The notes beneath the pieces were generated by a model. The model had not been told where the DNA came from, did not search any database, and worked only from the letters and a program-made list of their open reading frames with translations. Both the position numbers and the translations under genes were made by a program. A stretch of DNA of 64,000 nucleotides from contig CAZYMI010000005.1 in NCBI GenBank assembly GCA_964648505.1, positions 46,014-110,013 of the forward strand, in the 5' to 3' direction. This document shows, in pieces, positions 50,213 through 59,643 of this stretch (within the stretch, counting starts at the first letter, position 1; the number at the start of each line of letters is the position of its first letter). Source of the DNA: CAZYMI01 sp964648505. GTDB lineage: Bacteria; Pseudomonadota; Alphaproteobacteria; Micavibrionales; Micavibrionaceae.

Positions 50213-51601
50213 ATGCCGTCAAAACATATAAAAGTGGTTTTAGGTGCTCTATGTGTGTGTGCAATCACATCTTCAGCGCAGGCGCAGCAGGCAGCACAGC
50301 CTGCATTAAACGCAGGCGATACGTCTTGGATGCTTGTCTCTTCACTTCTTGTATTGATGATGAGCGTTCCCGGCCTTGCCTTGTTTTATGGTGGCCTTGT
50401 CAAAAAAGATAATGTTCTTGCAACGCTGATGCAAACATTAGCAATTGTTGCCATTGTTTCGGTTTTGTGGCCTGTGATTGGTTACTCACTCGCTTTTACT
50501 GAAGGTTCCTCAAATATAATCGGGGGAACAGGTAAGGCCATGCTTGCTGGCATAACGCCATCCAACTTGACGGGTACAATCCCTGAAACAGTTTTTATCA
50601 TGTTTCAAATGACATTTGCCGCTATCACAACAGCACTTCTGGTTGGTGCCGTTGCTGATCGGGTAAAATTTTCAGCGATCATCCTGTTTGCACCTTTATG
50701 GATGTTGGCTGTCTATTGCCCTGTTGCTCATTGGGTTTGGGGGCCGGGTGGATTTTTAGGTGGTGTTGGTGTTGAAGGGTTTAAAGGCCTGTTTGGCTTT
50801 GGCCCCGCACTTGATTTTGCAGGCGGTACAGTTGTGCATATCAACTCTGGTGTTGCCGGTCTTGTGGCCGCACTTGTGATTGGCCGCAGAATTTCAGGCC
50901 AAGATCAACCTTCAACACCGGCGAATGTTGTCATGTCCTTGATTGGGACCGGCTTATTGTGGGTTGGCTGGTTTGGCTTTAATGCGGGATCAGCGCTGAC
51001 AGCGGGAACATCAGCTGGCATGGCCATGCTTGTAACAAATTCGGCTGCGGCTATAGCGGGCTTATCTTGGATCGCCGTCGAATGGATGCACAAAGGAAAG
51101 CCATCGGTGGTCGGTGCATTATCAGGCGTCGTAACAGGTCTTGTTGCTATTACCCCTGCGGCTGGATTTGTTGGATTTTCAGCATCTCTTGCGATAGGCG
51201 CTGTTGCGGCTGCATGCTGTTATACGGCAGTCACGATGCTGAAATCTGCTCTCAAATACGATGACTCTCTTGATGTTTTTGGTATCCATGGTGTTGGCGG
51301 CATTATTGGTGCGCTACTGACAGGCGTATTTGCGACAACTGCAATTGGCCCTGGTTCTGGCCTTATTGATGGAAATTCGGCTCAGATTATGGCTCAATTC
51401 CTCTCCGTGGCAGTAACGGTATGCTATACGGCTATTGTTACATTTGCGCTTTTGAAGGTTGTGGACTTCCTTATTGGGCTACGCGTTGCCCCTGAAATAG
51501 AAGCTTCAGGGCTTGATATGGCGCTGCATGGTGAAAGCTTGGAACCTCAAGCCCAGATAGCTTCAATCACAGCCATAAGGCCTATCAAAAACGCTGCCTG
51601 A
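50213..51601 (+). CDS. amt: Ammonium transporter (Amt family)
   Basis: A 462-residue protein with a cleavable signal peptide (residues 1-26, ending SAQAQ), eleven transmembrane helices and the Amt signatures MMSVPGLALFYGGLVKKDN and DFAGGTVVHINSGVAGLVAA with the pore histidine. It takes up ammonium. I chose the ATG at 50213, which has AAGGAA upstream. A glnK/PII gene, usually adjacent, is not next to it. A terminator follows. Confidence 0.95.
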   Translation: MPSKHIKVVLGALCVCAITSSAQAQQAAQPALNAGDTSWMLVSSLLVLMMSVPGLALFYGGLVKKDNVLATLMQTLAIVAIVSVLWPVIGYSLAFTEGSSNIIGGTGKAMLAGITPSNLTGTIPETVFIMFQMTFAAITTALLVGAVADRVKFSAIILFAPLWMLAVYCPVAHWVWGPGGFLGGVGVEGFKGLFGFGPALDFAGGTVVHINSGVAGLVAALVIGRRISGQDQPSTPANVVMSLIGTGLLWVGWFGFNAGSALTAGTSAGMAMLVTNSAAAIAGLSWIAVEWMHKGKPSVVGALSGVVTGLVAITPAAGFVGFSASLAIGAVAAACCYTAVTMLKSALKYDDSLDVFGIHGVGGIIGALLTGVFATTAIGPGSGLIDGNSAQIMAQFLSVAVTVCYTAIVTFALLKVVDFLIGLRVAPEIEASGLDMALHGESLEPQAQIASITAIRPIKNAA

Positions 51602-51633
51602 TATAGCTGTTTTTTACCCCCTCTTCCCGACTT

Positions 51634-51661
51634 GGGCCGCGGCTTTTGCGGCCCTTTTTTT
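51634..51661 (+). terminator. Rho-independent terminator after amt
   Basis: A 7-bp GC-rich stem (GGGCCGC 51634-51640 with GCGGCCC 51648-51654) is followed by seven Ts. It lies 33 bases after the amt stop. Confidence 0.9.
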
Positions 51662-51710
51662 AGCTGGTTATAATCTATGCAACCGACTAGCAAATCGCTA
51701 ATATTGGCTT

Positions 51711-52772
51711 ATGTTCACATCCAGTCAGATGATGTCTGTTGCGCTGCAAAGTGCTGCGCCGTGGGTTGGGTCTGCCAGCCCTAATCCTACCGTAGGGGCT
51801 GCCGCCTTTGATGAACACGGCGAACTTTTAGCATCTGCAGCGCACACAACATTTGGTCAGCTTCATGCAGAAGCAAAAGTTTTTGATCTGTGCGTGCGCA
51901 ACGGCACTTACAATGCGATTCATACCCTTGCTGTGACTTTAGAGCCTTGCACCCATCACGGAAACACGCCGCCTTGTACAAATTTAATTTTAAAAACAGG
52001 GCTTAAAAATATTCTGATTGGAATTCTTGATCCTAACCCTATGGCAAAAGGCGGCGCAGAACTTTTACGTTCAGCGGGAAAAAACGTGCAGTCCGGATTG
52101 CTTTCGCGTGAATGCCTGCATCAGATGGCTGGATTTGTCACGCGTCAGCTTTCAGCAAAGCCTTTTTTAATTCTAAAGATTGCCTTAAACGAGCAAGGAA
52201 GCATGATCCCCCCCATCGGGCAAAAAACATTCACCAGTATCGAGACATTAAAATTATCTCATCGTTTGCGCAAAAGGTCTGATGCCATCTTAACAGGCGC
52301 GGGAACAGTTTTAACCGATCAACCACTTTTTACTGTCCGGCATGTTCCTGATTTTAGTGATAAAAAAAGATTTTTGATGGTTATGGACAGGCGTGGGCGA
52401 CTTGATATTGATGACATGACCCCTTATTTGGATCTTGGTTTTAATACAATGACATCTGATAGTCTTGATATGGGTATCCATGATCTGGTTGCAGCAGGGT
52501 GCAATTGTATCCTTATAGAAGCGGGGCCAAGCCTTTGTCGGGAACTGGTGGAAAAAGATCTGTGGGACGTGATGGTCTTAATCAAAAAGAATTCAAATGC
52601 GCCAGATACGCTATATACTGGACGAAACCCATCAAAGGCTTTATTAACTGGCCTCGATCCTTTTGATTTAAATATATTCTTGCCCCATGAGCCAGATGAA
52701 ACCTACTTTGCAGCCCAAAACGTCAGCCACCCTGCCGACACGCTTTGGCAACTTTCAAATCTTCGTCTTTGA
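51711..52772 (+). CDS. ribD: Riboflavin biosynthesis deaminase/reductase
   Basis: A 353-residue bifunctional enzyme. The N-terminal deaminase has the zinc site HAEAKVFDLC and PCTHHGNTPPC; the C-terminal half is a reductase-like domain (MVMDRRGRL, AAGCNCILIEAGPSLCRE). It deaminates and reduces the pyrimidine intermediate of riboflavin. ribA overlaps its end by 86 bases in another frame. Confidence 0.94.
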   Translation: MFTSSQMMSVALQSAAPWVGSASPNPTVGAAAFDEHGELLASAAHTTFGQLHAEAKVFDLCVRNGTYNAIHTLAVTLEPCTHHGNTPPCTNLILKTGLKNILIGILDPNPMAKGGAELLRSAGKNVQSGLLSRECLHQMAGFVTRQLSAKPFLILKIALNEQGSMIPPIGQKTFTSIETLKLSHRLRKRSDAILTGAGTVLTDQPLFTVRHVPDFSDKKRFLMVMDRRGRLDIDDMTPYLDLGFNTMTSDSLDMGIHDLVAAGCNCILIEAGPSLCRELVEKDLWDVMVLIKKNSNAPDTLYTGRNPSKALLTGLDPFDLNIFLPHEPDETYFAAQNVSHPADTLWQLSNLRL

Positions 52773-53277
52773 AACGCAAGATCAAACCCCTTACTGTGTC
52801 CTGAGCACGCTTTCGCTTCAAAATAACGCGCTTGTGCGCATTCACTCCGAATGTGAAACAGGAGATGTTTTTGGTTCCTTACGATGCGATTGCGGCGAAC
52901 AATTACAAAAAGCTCTGGAGCTTATTGCAAAAGATGGTAACGGCCTTGTTATTTATATGCGTAAACATGAAGGCCGCGGTATTGGTATTACAAACAAAAT
53001 CAAGGCCTATGCCCTTCAAGATCAAGGTGCAGATACAGTAGAAGCAAATCATCAGTTAGGCTTTGAAGATGATTTGCGCAATTATTACGTTGCCGGAGAA
53101 ATTTTAAAATATTTCACACAAACCTCGATAAGGCTTTTATCAAATAACCCTGCGAAAATAAATGCTCTTCTGGATATGGGCATTAAGGTTTCGCAGCGTG
53201 TGGCTCTCACAATTCCTGAAAACCCTCATAACGCACATTATCTATCGACCAAGCGTAAAAAAATGGGACATTTTTGA
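52687..53277 (+). CDS. ribA: GTP cyclohydrolase II
   Basis: A 196-residue enzyme catalysing the first riboflavin step from GTP. The zinc ligands are in HSECETGDVFGSLRCDCGEQL, and the substrate site in MRKHEGRGIGITNKIKAYAL is complete. There is no fused DHBP synthase (RibB) domain. It starts inside the end of ribD in another frame; a second ATG lies at 52696. This unusual length of overlap is real because both reading frames carry conserved sequence. Confidence 0.94.
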   Translation: MSQMKPTLQPKTSATLPTRFGNFQIFVFETQDQTPYCVLSTLSLQNNALVRIHSECETGDVFGSLRCDCGEQLQKALELIAKDGNGLVIYMRKHEGRGIGITNKIKAYALQDQGADTVEANHQLGFEDDLRNYYVAGEILKYFTQTSIRLLSNNPAKINALLDMGIKVSQRVALTIPENPHNAHYLSTKRKKMGHF

Positions 53278-53309
53278 CTTAAAACTTCTTTTCAGGCATA
53301 AATCCCTCC

Positions 53310-54635
53310 ATGAAAACCCCACAAGAAGCCCCTGTTATTGCCTTTACATCCCTTGGTTGCCCCAAAGCTCTTGTGGATTCCGAACGTATTATTACGCAAC
53401 TACGCGCCGAAGGATACCAGTTCTCTCAAACCTATAACGGGGCCGATGTTGTTATTGTGAACACCTGCGGCTTTCTTGATTCTGCCCGCGATGAAAGCTT
53501 AGGTGCGATCGGCGATGCCATTGCAGAAAACGGAAAAGTTATTGTAACGGGCTGCTTGGGCGCAGAACCAGAAGTTATTCGAGAAAAATTTCCCAATGTT
53601 CTTTCGATCACAGGTCCACAGCAATATGAAAGTGTCGTAAAGGCTGTTCACGAAGCTGTGCCCCCTGTTCATGACCCTTATATTGATCTTCTTCCTCCTC
53701 AGGGCGTTAAATTAACACCCCGTCATTACGCCTATTTAAAAATATCGGAAGGATGCAATAATCGTTGTACATTTTGTATCATTCCAAAACTACGTGGCGA
53801 TTTAGTCTCTCGCCCCATAAGCTCTGTTTTAGGAGAAGCGGAAAGGCTTGTAAAAGCTGGCGTCCAAGAACTGTTGGTCATCTCCCAAGACACAAGCGCA
53901 TACGGGATCGATGTAAAATACAAAGAATATCCTTGGAAAGATAAAGTTTATAAAACAAAATTCATTGATCTTTGCGAAGGGTTGTCTAGCCTTGGAGCCT
54001 GGACCCGCCTTCACTATGTTTACCCCTATCCGCATGTCGATGATGTCATTCCACTTATGGCAGATGGTAAAATACTGCCTTATCTGGATATTCCTTTCCA
54101 GCATGCAAGCCCTGATGTTTTAAAAAGAATGAAACGCCCCGCATCGCAGGAAAAAACGCTGGATCGTATTAAAGCGTGGCGAAAAATCTGCCCTGACCTT
54201 ACACTTCGTTCTACCTTTATTGTAGGATTTCCGGGGGAAACAGAACAAGATTTTCAGCTTCTTCTAGACTGGGTAAAAGAAGCTGAAATTGACCGTGCAG
54301 GGTGCTTTAAATATGAGCCTGTCAAAGGTGCTGTGTCTAATGATCTCGATCATCATGTGCCACCAGATGTGATGGAAGATCGTTGGCACCGCTTCATGCA
54401 AACTCAGCAAAATGTAAGCCGCGCCTTACTCAAAAAGAAAGTTGGAAAAACGCTTCCGGTTATCATTGATGCGGTGGATGGGCCAAAAGCGAAAGGCCGA
54501 ACGCAAGGTGATGCCCCTGATATTGATGGCTGCGTGCATGTTTCAAAAGCTAAAAATGTTCAAATTGGCGATATCATTCAGGTGAAAATAACCAAGTCAG
54601 ACGATTACGACCTTTCAGGATCAATGGTGTCATAA
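53310..54635 (+). CDS. rimO: Ribosomal protein uS12 methylthiotransferase RimO
   Basis: A 441-residue radical SAM enzyme that methylthiolates the conserved Asp of ribosomal protein uS12. It has the UPF0004 cysteines (SLGCPKALVDSER, VNTCGFLDSARDE, VTGCLGAE), the radical SAM motif CNNRCTFCIIPKLRG and the TRAM domain at the C-terminus. The ATG at 53310 gives normal length. Its 3' end overlaps the opposing anti-sigma gene by 62 bases. Confidence 0.95.
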   Translation: MKTPQEAPVIAFTSLGCPKALVDSERIITQLRAEGYQFSQTYNGADVVIVNTCGFLDSARDESLGAIGDAIAENGKVIVTGCLGAEPEVIREKFPNVLSITGPQQYESVVKAVHEAVPPVHDPYIDLLPPQGVKLTPRHYAYLKISEGCNNRCTFCIIPKLRGDLVSRPISSVLGEAERLVKAGVQELLVISQDTSAYGIDVKYKEYPWKDKVYKTKFIDLCEGLSSLGAWTRLHYVYPYPHVDDVIPLMADGKILPYLDIPFQHASPDVLKRMKRPASQEKTLDRIKAWRKICPDLTLRSTFIVGFPGETEQDFQLLLDWVKEAEIDRAGCFKYEPVKGAVSNDLDHHVPPDVMEDRWHRFMQTQQNVSRALLKKKVGKTLPVIIDAVDGPKAKGRTQGDAPDIDGCVHVSKAKNVQIGDIIQVKITKSDDYDLSGSMVS

Positions 54636-55245
54636 GGCGCACAATTGCAGCTGGTACAAGCATGGCCAGCGTGTACCACAACATGACAAAAACTGGGTTA
54701 TCAAGCATACAGTGAAAACCGTATCCAAAAACACCTATCGCGCCCGCTGCCGTCCCTGCGAGCAGTAAACATTTTTCAGGGTGTAGCGGCTTCGCTTTTC
54801 TAATCCATATCAGTGCAAGGGCAAAGCCGGGTAAGCTTGCAAGCCCTGATGCGACCAGGCAAAGAAGGCAGCTCCAATGGGTCAATATCTCAAAAAGCTG
54901 GTCTGATGGTACATGCCACAACTCATATAAAGCCGGTGTCACCAGAATACAAATCGCTATAAAAAGAAGAATGCGCCCTATGGTATCGTGGCTGCGGCCC
55001 GGAATGGCATTCACAACAAGTGCGCGCGCAAAAATATAGGCAAACAATAAAAAAGTGCCTGTTTTCCACGAAAACATGACCATCATATCAGGTTCGAACA
55101 TATCTGACCGGGGGCCTAAAACAGCCATAATCGCAATGGCAGATAAAATCGCGCCTACAAAATAAAGACCGATGAGCCAGGACCCTTTTAAGACCCGCAC
55201 AGGTTTTAAATCTTGCACCAAAGACTCAATCGTGTTTTTCGTCAC
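54574..55245 (-). CDS. NrsF-type (DUF1109) membrane anti-sigma factor
   Basis: A 223-residue protein with six predicted transmembrane helices, matching DUF1109/NrsF (e.g. WIRKAKPLHPEKCLLLAGTA and YGFHCMLDNPVFVMLWYTL). The Cys/His pair in FHCMLD and ECF proximity are characteristic. It overlaps the ECF gene start by 4 bases. NrsF holds sigma F inactive in Caulobacter, where that pair responds to chromate/cadmium; transfer of that role here is inference. Confidence 0.85.
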   Translation of the reverse strand: MTKNTIESLVQDLKPVRVLKGSWLIGLYFVGAILSAIAIMAVLGPRSDMFEPDMMVMFSWKTGTFLLFAYIFARALVVNAIPGRSHDTIGRILLFIAICILVTPALYELWHVPSDQLFEILTHWSCLLCLVASGLASLPGFALALIWIRKAKPLHPEKCLLLAGTAAGAIGVFGYGFHCMLDNPVFVMLWYTLAMLVPAAIVRLMTPLILKGRNRLTWLFSPE

Positions 55246-55808
55246 GAAGGCTCCTTTTTAACAAAATCCATCAGCTTTTTCAGCCCTCGATGAATATTAA
55301 CCTTCACGGAGGAAACAGATTGACCCGTTTTTTTCGCAGCCTCTTCTATTGAAAGACCTTCGATTTTTACCAGCCTGATAACTTGGGCTTGAGCCTGAGG
55401 GACTTTTTCGAGTAAACCATCTAAATCCTTAATAATGCTGGGGTCTGTATCTTCATGTGTGCCTTGATAATTATCATCAAGCATCGTCTCTGAAGCGCGC
55501 ACTTGTTTGCGAACCAGATCGACCCACTTATGATGAGCAATTGTAGCAAGCCATGGCATAAACGGGTAAGACGGATCAAAAGTATGTCGCCTGGTATGAA
55601 GCGCAATTAAAGCTTCCTGCACCAGATCATCAGCACCTGCGCCTTTAAGCCGGCGTTGAAAATAAGCCATCAGCCAGCCTTGAATTTCACTCAAAAGCTT
55701 TCGATACGCTGCCTGATCTCCATTTTGAGCAAGAATCATCAAAGCTTTCCACTCCTTCTCAGGAGTATCCTTCGTATGCGAATTTAAAGTGGTTACAGGG
55801 TTTGACAT
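55242..55808 (-). CDS. ECF sigma-70 family RNA polymerase sigma factor
   Basis: A 188-residue sigma factor: region 2 (DDLVQEALIALHTRRHTFD, WLATIAHHKWVDLVRK) and region 4 (IKIEGLSIEEAAKKTGQSVS-like, VKVNIHRGLKKLMDFV). It should direct a small stress regulon when released by NrsF. I chose the ATG at 55808; a TTG lies one codon upstream. The overlap with the anti-sigma gene ensures coupled synthesis. The upstream palindrome is listed separately. Confidence 0.9.
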   Translation of the reverse strand: MSNPVTTLNSHTKDTPEKEWKALMILAQNGDQAAYRKLLSEIQGWLMAYFQRRLKGAGADDLVQEALIALHTRRHTFDPSYPFMPWLATIAHHKWVDLVRKQVRASETMLDDNYQGTHEDTDPSIIKDLDGLLEKVPQAQAQVIRLVKIEGLSIEEAAKKTGQSVSSVKVNIHRGLKKLMDFVKKEPS

Positions 55809-55820
55809 CAATGTTTACGC

Positions 55821-55838
55821 TTATTTTAGATAAAATAA
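55821..55838. promoter_or_regulatory. Palindrome upstream of the ECF sigma gene
   Basis: A perfect 8-bp-arm palindrome TTATTTTA / TAAAATAA with a GA centre lies 13 bases upstream of the sigma start codon. It could be a protein-binding site or part of the leader. I found no matching -35/-10 pair of known ECF type here. Confidence 0.3.
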
Positions 55839-55968
55839 CCTGAGTCAGCCGCCCTGTCGATCCTTTGTCCTGTAAAACAACAAATTTCAATAAAATCGCT
55901 ATTCCTTTATGGAAGCTTTTATGGGGCTTTGTTAAGATGTCTTCCTACGGTAATTGAAAGGCCTGCCC

Positions 55969-57381
55969 ATGATTGATTTTCTTGTCCCGGATGTTTTTGC
56001 GCGCTCAAAGGGCAAAAACTCAATTGAAATTATTTTACTCAACGCGCAAGACTGGAAAGCTTTCGAAAAAAAACTTAATCAGGCCGAATCTGAACAACTG
56101 GCTTTACAAAAATTTACAGGCAAGGTTGGAGATATAGCCCTTCAAACCAGCGGCCTTGGAAAGCTCCGCATAGTCTATGCAATCATCCATGAAAACCCTG
56201 GATTTTATGCGCTCGCCCCTCTTGCTGATTTTTTAAGCGCACGCCTTTCAAAAACTATGCTTGAAAAAAGCACCTTTATCCTTAGAACAACCTTAGCAAA
56301 AAAATCTCTTCCCTCACTTTACGCCGGGTGGGGCGTCGCTGCTTATCGCTTTACTGCTTTCAAAAAGCGATCTTCGGTGTATCCAAAATTATTTTTACCA
56401 GCTTCTGTTAATAGAAAATATGTCGATGCCTTTGTTTATGCCCTCTGTGCCACACGAACTTTAATCAATACACCTGCAAATCATCTGGGATCTTCGCAAC
56501 TGGTAAAAGCTGCCAAACAAATTGCAAACCCATTCAAAGCGCGTGTTCACGTTACACAAGGAGATACTTTACAAAAAAACTTTCCTTTGGTTTATGCAGT
56601 TGGGGCAGCGGCTGAACAGCCGCCTTGTTTAATTGATATCCAATGGGGAAACAAAAAACACAAAAAGCTAACCCTTGTCGGGAAAGGTGTAACGTTTGAT
56701 ACCGGCGGCCTTAATATAAAACCTGAACAAGGCATGTTGATGATGAAAAAAGATATGGGGGGCGCAGCCCATGTTCTGGGGCTTGCGCATTTAATTATGG
56801 CGCTAAAGCTGCCCGTATCTTTGCGTGTTATTATCCCTGTCGCTGAAAATTCAATTTCGGATGAAAGCTTCCGCCCGGGTGATGTTTTAATAAGCCGAAA
56901 GGGTTTAAGTGTTGAAATTACGAATACTGATGCCGAAGGCCGATTAATTTTAGCTGATGCGCTCGATCTGGCTGTGTCGGAAAATCCTGATCTTGTGATT
57001 GATTTCGCAACCCTAACAGGGGCGGCGCGTGTTGCGCTTGGTACTGACATTCCGGCCTTATTCTCAAACAAAGATAAAACCGCCCGCGACCTTCAGAATA
57101 TCTCGATCAGCCAATCTGATCCGCTGTGGCATCTACCTCTCTGGGCTGAGTATCAAAAAGATATGGACAGCGCAGTGGCCGATATGCGTAATTCGGGGTC
57201 AGGCTTTGCCGGGGCCATCACTGCAGGGCTGTTTTTAAAACGATTTGTTCCTGATGGGGTGGATTGGGTTCATATTGATACGTACGCATGGGAAAATTTA
57301 GGTCGACCTGGGCGCGCAGCAGGTGGCATGGATTTAGGCTTGCGATCTGTCTTTGCTTATTTGGAAAGTCGTTACACATGA
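55969..57381 (+). CDS. M17 leucyl aminopeptidase family protein
   Basis: A 470-residue metallo-aminopeptidase with the M17 signature NTDAEGRLILADALDLAV, the metal-binding KGVTFDTGGLNIKP and the lysine site GGAAHVLG. It removes N-terminal residues from peptides. The N-terminal regulatory domain is present. I chose the ATG at 55969. It overlaps the NlpC/P60 gene by 4 bases (ATGA), an arrangement common in alphaproteobacteria. Confidence 0.93.
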   Translation: MIDFLVPDVFARSKGKNSIEIILLNAQDWKAFEKKLNQAESEQLALQKFTGKVGDIALQTSGLGKLRIVYAIIHENPGFYALAPLADFLSARLSKTMLEKSTFILRTTLAKKSLPSLYAGWGVAAYRFTAFKKRSSVYPKLFLPASVNRKYVDAFVYALCATRTLINTPANHLGSSQLVKAAKQIANPFKARVHVTQGDTLQKNFPLVYAVGAAAEQPPCLIDIQWGNKKHKKLTLVGKGVTFDTGGLNIKPEQGMLMMKKDMGGAAHVLGLAHLIMALKLPVSLRVIIPVAENSISDESFRPGDVLISRKGLSVEITNTDAEGRLILADALDLAVSENPDLVIDFATLTGAARVALGTDIPALFSNKDKTARDLQNISISQSDPLWHLPLWAEYQKDMDSAVADMRNSGSGFAGAITAGLFLKRFVPDGVDWVHIDTYAWENLGRPGRAAGGMDLGLRSVFAYLESRYT

Positions 57382-58175
57382 TTTATTCAGTCATATCACC
57401 CACCGCCTGGATTCACGAACAGCCCGATGATGATGGGCATTTACGCAGCGGTGATTCACAATTACTGTTTGGCGAACAATTCCAATCATCGCATATTGAA
57501 GGTGACTGGATTTACGGTACATCCCTGATTGATGGATACAAAGGATGGGTGCAAAATAAATATCTTTCTAAAACACTTCCTGCGCTGTCCCACCTTATTG
57601 ATGTACGCCTTGCTGATTTATACCCCTCTCCTTCATTTAAAATGCGCCCTGTTCATGCACTTGGTTTTATGAGCCGCCTTGCGCTTACAACAAATTTTGA
57701 AAATGGATTTATTCAAACACAATCAGGATTGTGGGTACATGAGACCCATGTCACACCACTCGATGCGCCCCCAACAAAAGACCTTTCATCAACAGCGCTT
57801 ATGCTTAGTGACACCCCTTATCTTTACGGGGGAAGATCCTCATTTGGTATCGATTGTTCAGGACTTATTGGTCTTGCACTGCAACGTCATCACATAAATA
57901 CCAGACGCGATTCTGGCCATATGATTGATGACATAGGGCAAGATATTGCCAAAACTGGGCCTTTTATGCGCAACGATATTATTCACTTAAAAGGGCATAT
58001 TGGTATTATGCTTGATGATACCAATTTTTTAAATGCAACGGCTCGTCATATGCGTGTTGTGATCGAACCTCTTCATGATGTTGTCAGGCACTACGAAGGC
58101 GGTGTATTGCGTGTCAAAAGACCGTCCCCTAATGCAAAACTCGCGCCTGTACGAAATCAAGCGCTAACAATATAA
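57378..58175 (+). CDS. NlpC/P60 family C40 peptidase with SH3-like domains
   Basis: A 265-residue protein. The first 130 residues contain two SH3b-like regions (EGDWIYGTSLIDGYKGWVQN and TQSGLWVHETHVTPL). The C-terminal NlpC/P60 domain has the catalytic Cys in RSSFGIDCSGLIGLA and His in LKGHIGIMLDD. It probably cleaves peptidoglycan peptides. No clear signal peptide is visible, which is unusual for a wall enzyme and suggests cytosolic recycling work with the coupled aminopeptidase. Confidence 0.9.
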   Translation: MIYSVISPTAWIHEQPDDDGHLRSGDSQLLFGEQFQSSHIEGDWIYGTSLIDGYKGWVQNKYLSKTLPALSHLIDVRLADLYPSPSFKMRPVHALGFMSRLALTTNFENGFIQTQSGLWVHETHVTPLDAPPTKDLSSTALMLSDTPYLYGGRSSFGIDCSGLIGLALQRHHINTRRDSGHMIDDIGQDIAKTGPFMRNDIIHLKGHIGIMLDDTNFLNATARHMRVVIEPLHDVVRHYEGGVLRVKRPSPNAKLAPVRNQALTI

Positions 58176-58190
58176 ATTCTTATATCCGCC

Positions 58191-58856
58191 CTATAAAGCT
58201 ATCTGATAAGGATCAGCACGCATAGGCTGCAAAGGGTTCGTCTTGTGTTTGCAAGATGCCGATTTCGCTTTGATATCAGACCATGCTTCTAGCAATACAT
58301 CGCGTGCCAATTGATCCTGAATTGTTATATCACTTACAAATCTCTGTTCGTTTTTAGGCGCCCATGTGTAAATTGTTTTATCATCTTTTTCATCTATGAA
58401 AGCAGCGATTTGTGTGTTTATAAGGCTTATTTTAAATACATTAAAAATATGAGGTACAAGGCACAAATTATCTTCCTCGTTCGTGCCGCCAAGTTGTAGA
58501 TCGACAACGTGATCAACGCTGTATTTTACTTTTTTATTTCCTTTATCGGGGTTGTAGCCTGCCTTAAGATTAGCAAGCTGATCGTCTGAAAACCCTGCAT
58601 GATCTGGTTGAGCAGAAGCCCTTTCAAAAATTGATTTTAAAAAAAACTTTTTTGCTTTACTAAAACGCCTGCGCGTATATTTTGTTGAATGTATGCCTGT
58701 GAAAACAATAGGCATTTCAGAAAATTGATCTGGCCTGCAGCGTCTTAAAAAATCAACCATTTCATGGCGATTAAAACGATGCATCGCACGCGCCCTGTTT
58801 AAGACGCCCGATTGCAAAAGGCCTAAATCTGTTGTGTCATTTTTAGCTTTGGACAC
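58191..58856 (-). CDS. HNH-type nuclease-like protein
   Basis: A 221-residue protein with an HNH-like core VDHVVDLQLGGTNEEDNLCL followed by HIFNVFK, and a basic N-terminal half rich in Arg/Lys (RRRFSKAKKFFLKSI). It could be a DNA endonuclease or a toxin-type nuclease; no immunity-like neighbour is clear. The start is a GTG at 58856 with a poor ribosome site. It stands alone between NlpC/P60 and a lipoprotein gene. Confidence 0.65.
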   Translation of the reverse strand: MSKAKNDTTDLGLLQSGVLNRARAMHRFNRHEMVDFLRRCRPDQFSEMPIVFTGIHSTKYTRRRFSKAKKFFLKSIFERASAQPDHAGFSDDQLANLKAGYNPDKGNKKVKYSVDHVVDLQLGGTNEEDNLCLVPHIFNVFKISLINTQIAAFIDEKDDKTIYTWAPKNEQRFVSDITIQDQLARDVLLEAWSDIKAKSASCKHKTNPLQPMRADPYQIAL

Positions 58857-58926
58857 TTTTTTATAGTGTTATAAATTCCCAGTTCAAAAAAATTTTGATC
58901 GAGAATCAAAACGCTGTCAAATAATA

Positions 58927-59556
58927 TTAATTATTGAGATACGTGCCGTTCACACGCCCGCGTAAGCCATCCTTAGCGCCGTTATAAGGCTTAATATCAA
59001 TCGCAGGACTAAAATCTTCTTCATCGTCAATTTTTGCAGCAGGCGGCACGGGCGCACGGTTATAATCACTTAAAATTTCAGCTGATTTGGGGCCCATATC
59101 TTCAGTATTAATTGTTTCAGGGTCAATTGTATCCAATGCTTCATAGGCCGGAAAATCTGAAATCTTTGGTTCAATACCAGTGAAATCAACACTAATTTCT
59201 TTGGGATAGCGATAAAGTGCCCCTGAAAAATGATCGTAGACAACGCCAGGCACGATGCCATTGGTTATATTCAAAGCAGCCGCACTATGTACGCTGCGCG
59301 GTACACGCAATGTTTTTTCGCGGTTGCCGGGTGCCTGGCATTTTACTATTAAATCATCATTGCTGCGCTTGATACGAATGGTCTGCGGCGGCCTGACACG
59401 ATATTTAATACCGTTCACAGCATCTGTTGTTACATAGCATTCAGAATTTTCTGCCCCGGGGGTCAAAAAAGTTGTTCCTTGCGTAGACCCCGCCGTAATC
59501 GATGAGCAGGCGGCAAGTATGCTAAGGCATGATGCGTAAAGGATAAAACGATTCAT
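58927..59556 (-). CDS. Outer-membrane-type lipoprotein of unknown function
   Basis: A 209-residue lipoprotein with signal MNRFILYASCLSILAAC (lipobox LAAC, Cys17) and a mature domain that starts with a CYVTTDAVNGIKYRVRPPQ block, then RSNDDLIVKCQAPGNREKT, suggesting one disulfide. The acidic Pro-rich second half is likely flexible. I do not recognise the family. No adjacent partner is evident. Confidence 0.78.
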   Translation of the reverse strand: MNRFILYASCLSILAACSSITAGSTQGTTFLTPGAENSECYVTTDAVNGIKYRVRPPQTIRIKRSNDDLIVKCQAPGNREKTLRVPRSVHSAAALNITNGIVPGVVYDHFSGALYRYPKEISVDFTGIEPKISDFPAYEALDTIDPETINTEDMGPKSAEILSDYNRAPVPPAAKIDDEEDFSPAIDIKPYNGAKDGLRGRVNGTYLNN

Positions 59557-59643
59557 CCTAAAATCGTATCAGAGCCACACAGATGTGCAAGCCGCACAGA
59601 TCGTAAAAAAGTTACGTTTTCATAACCTTTTTTATGTGGAAAC

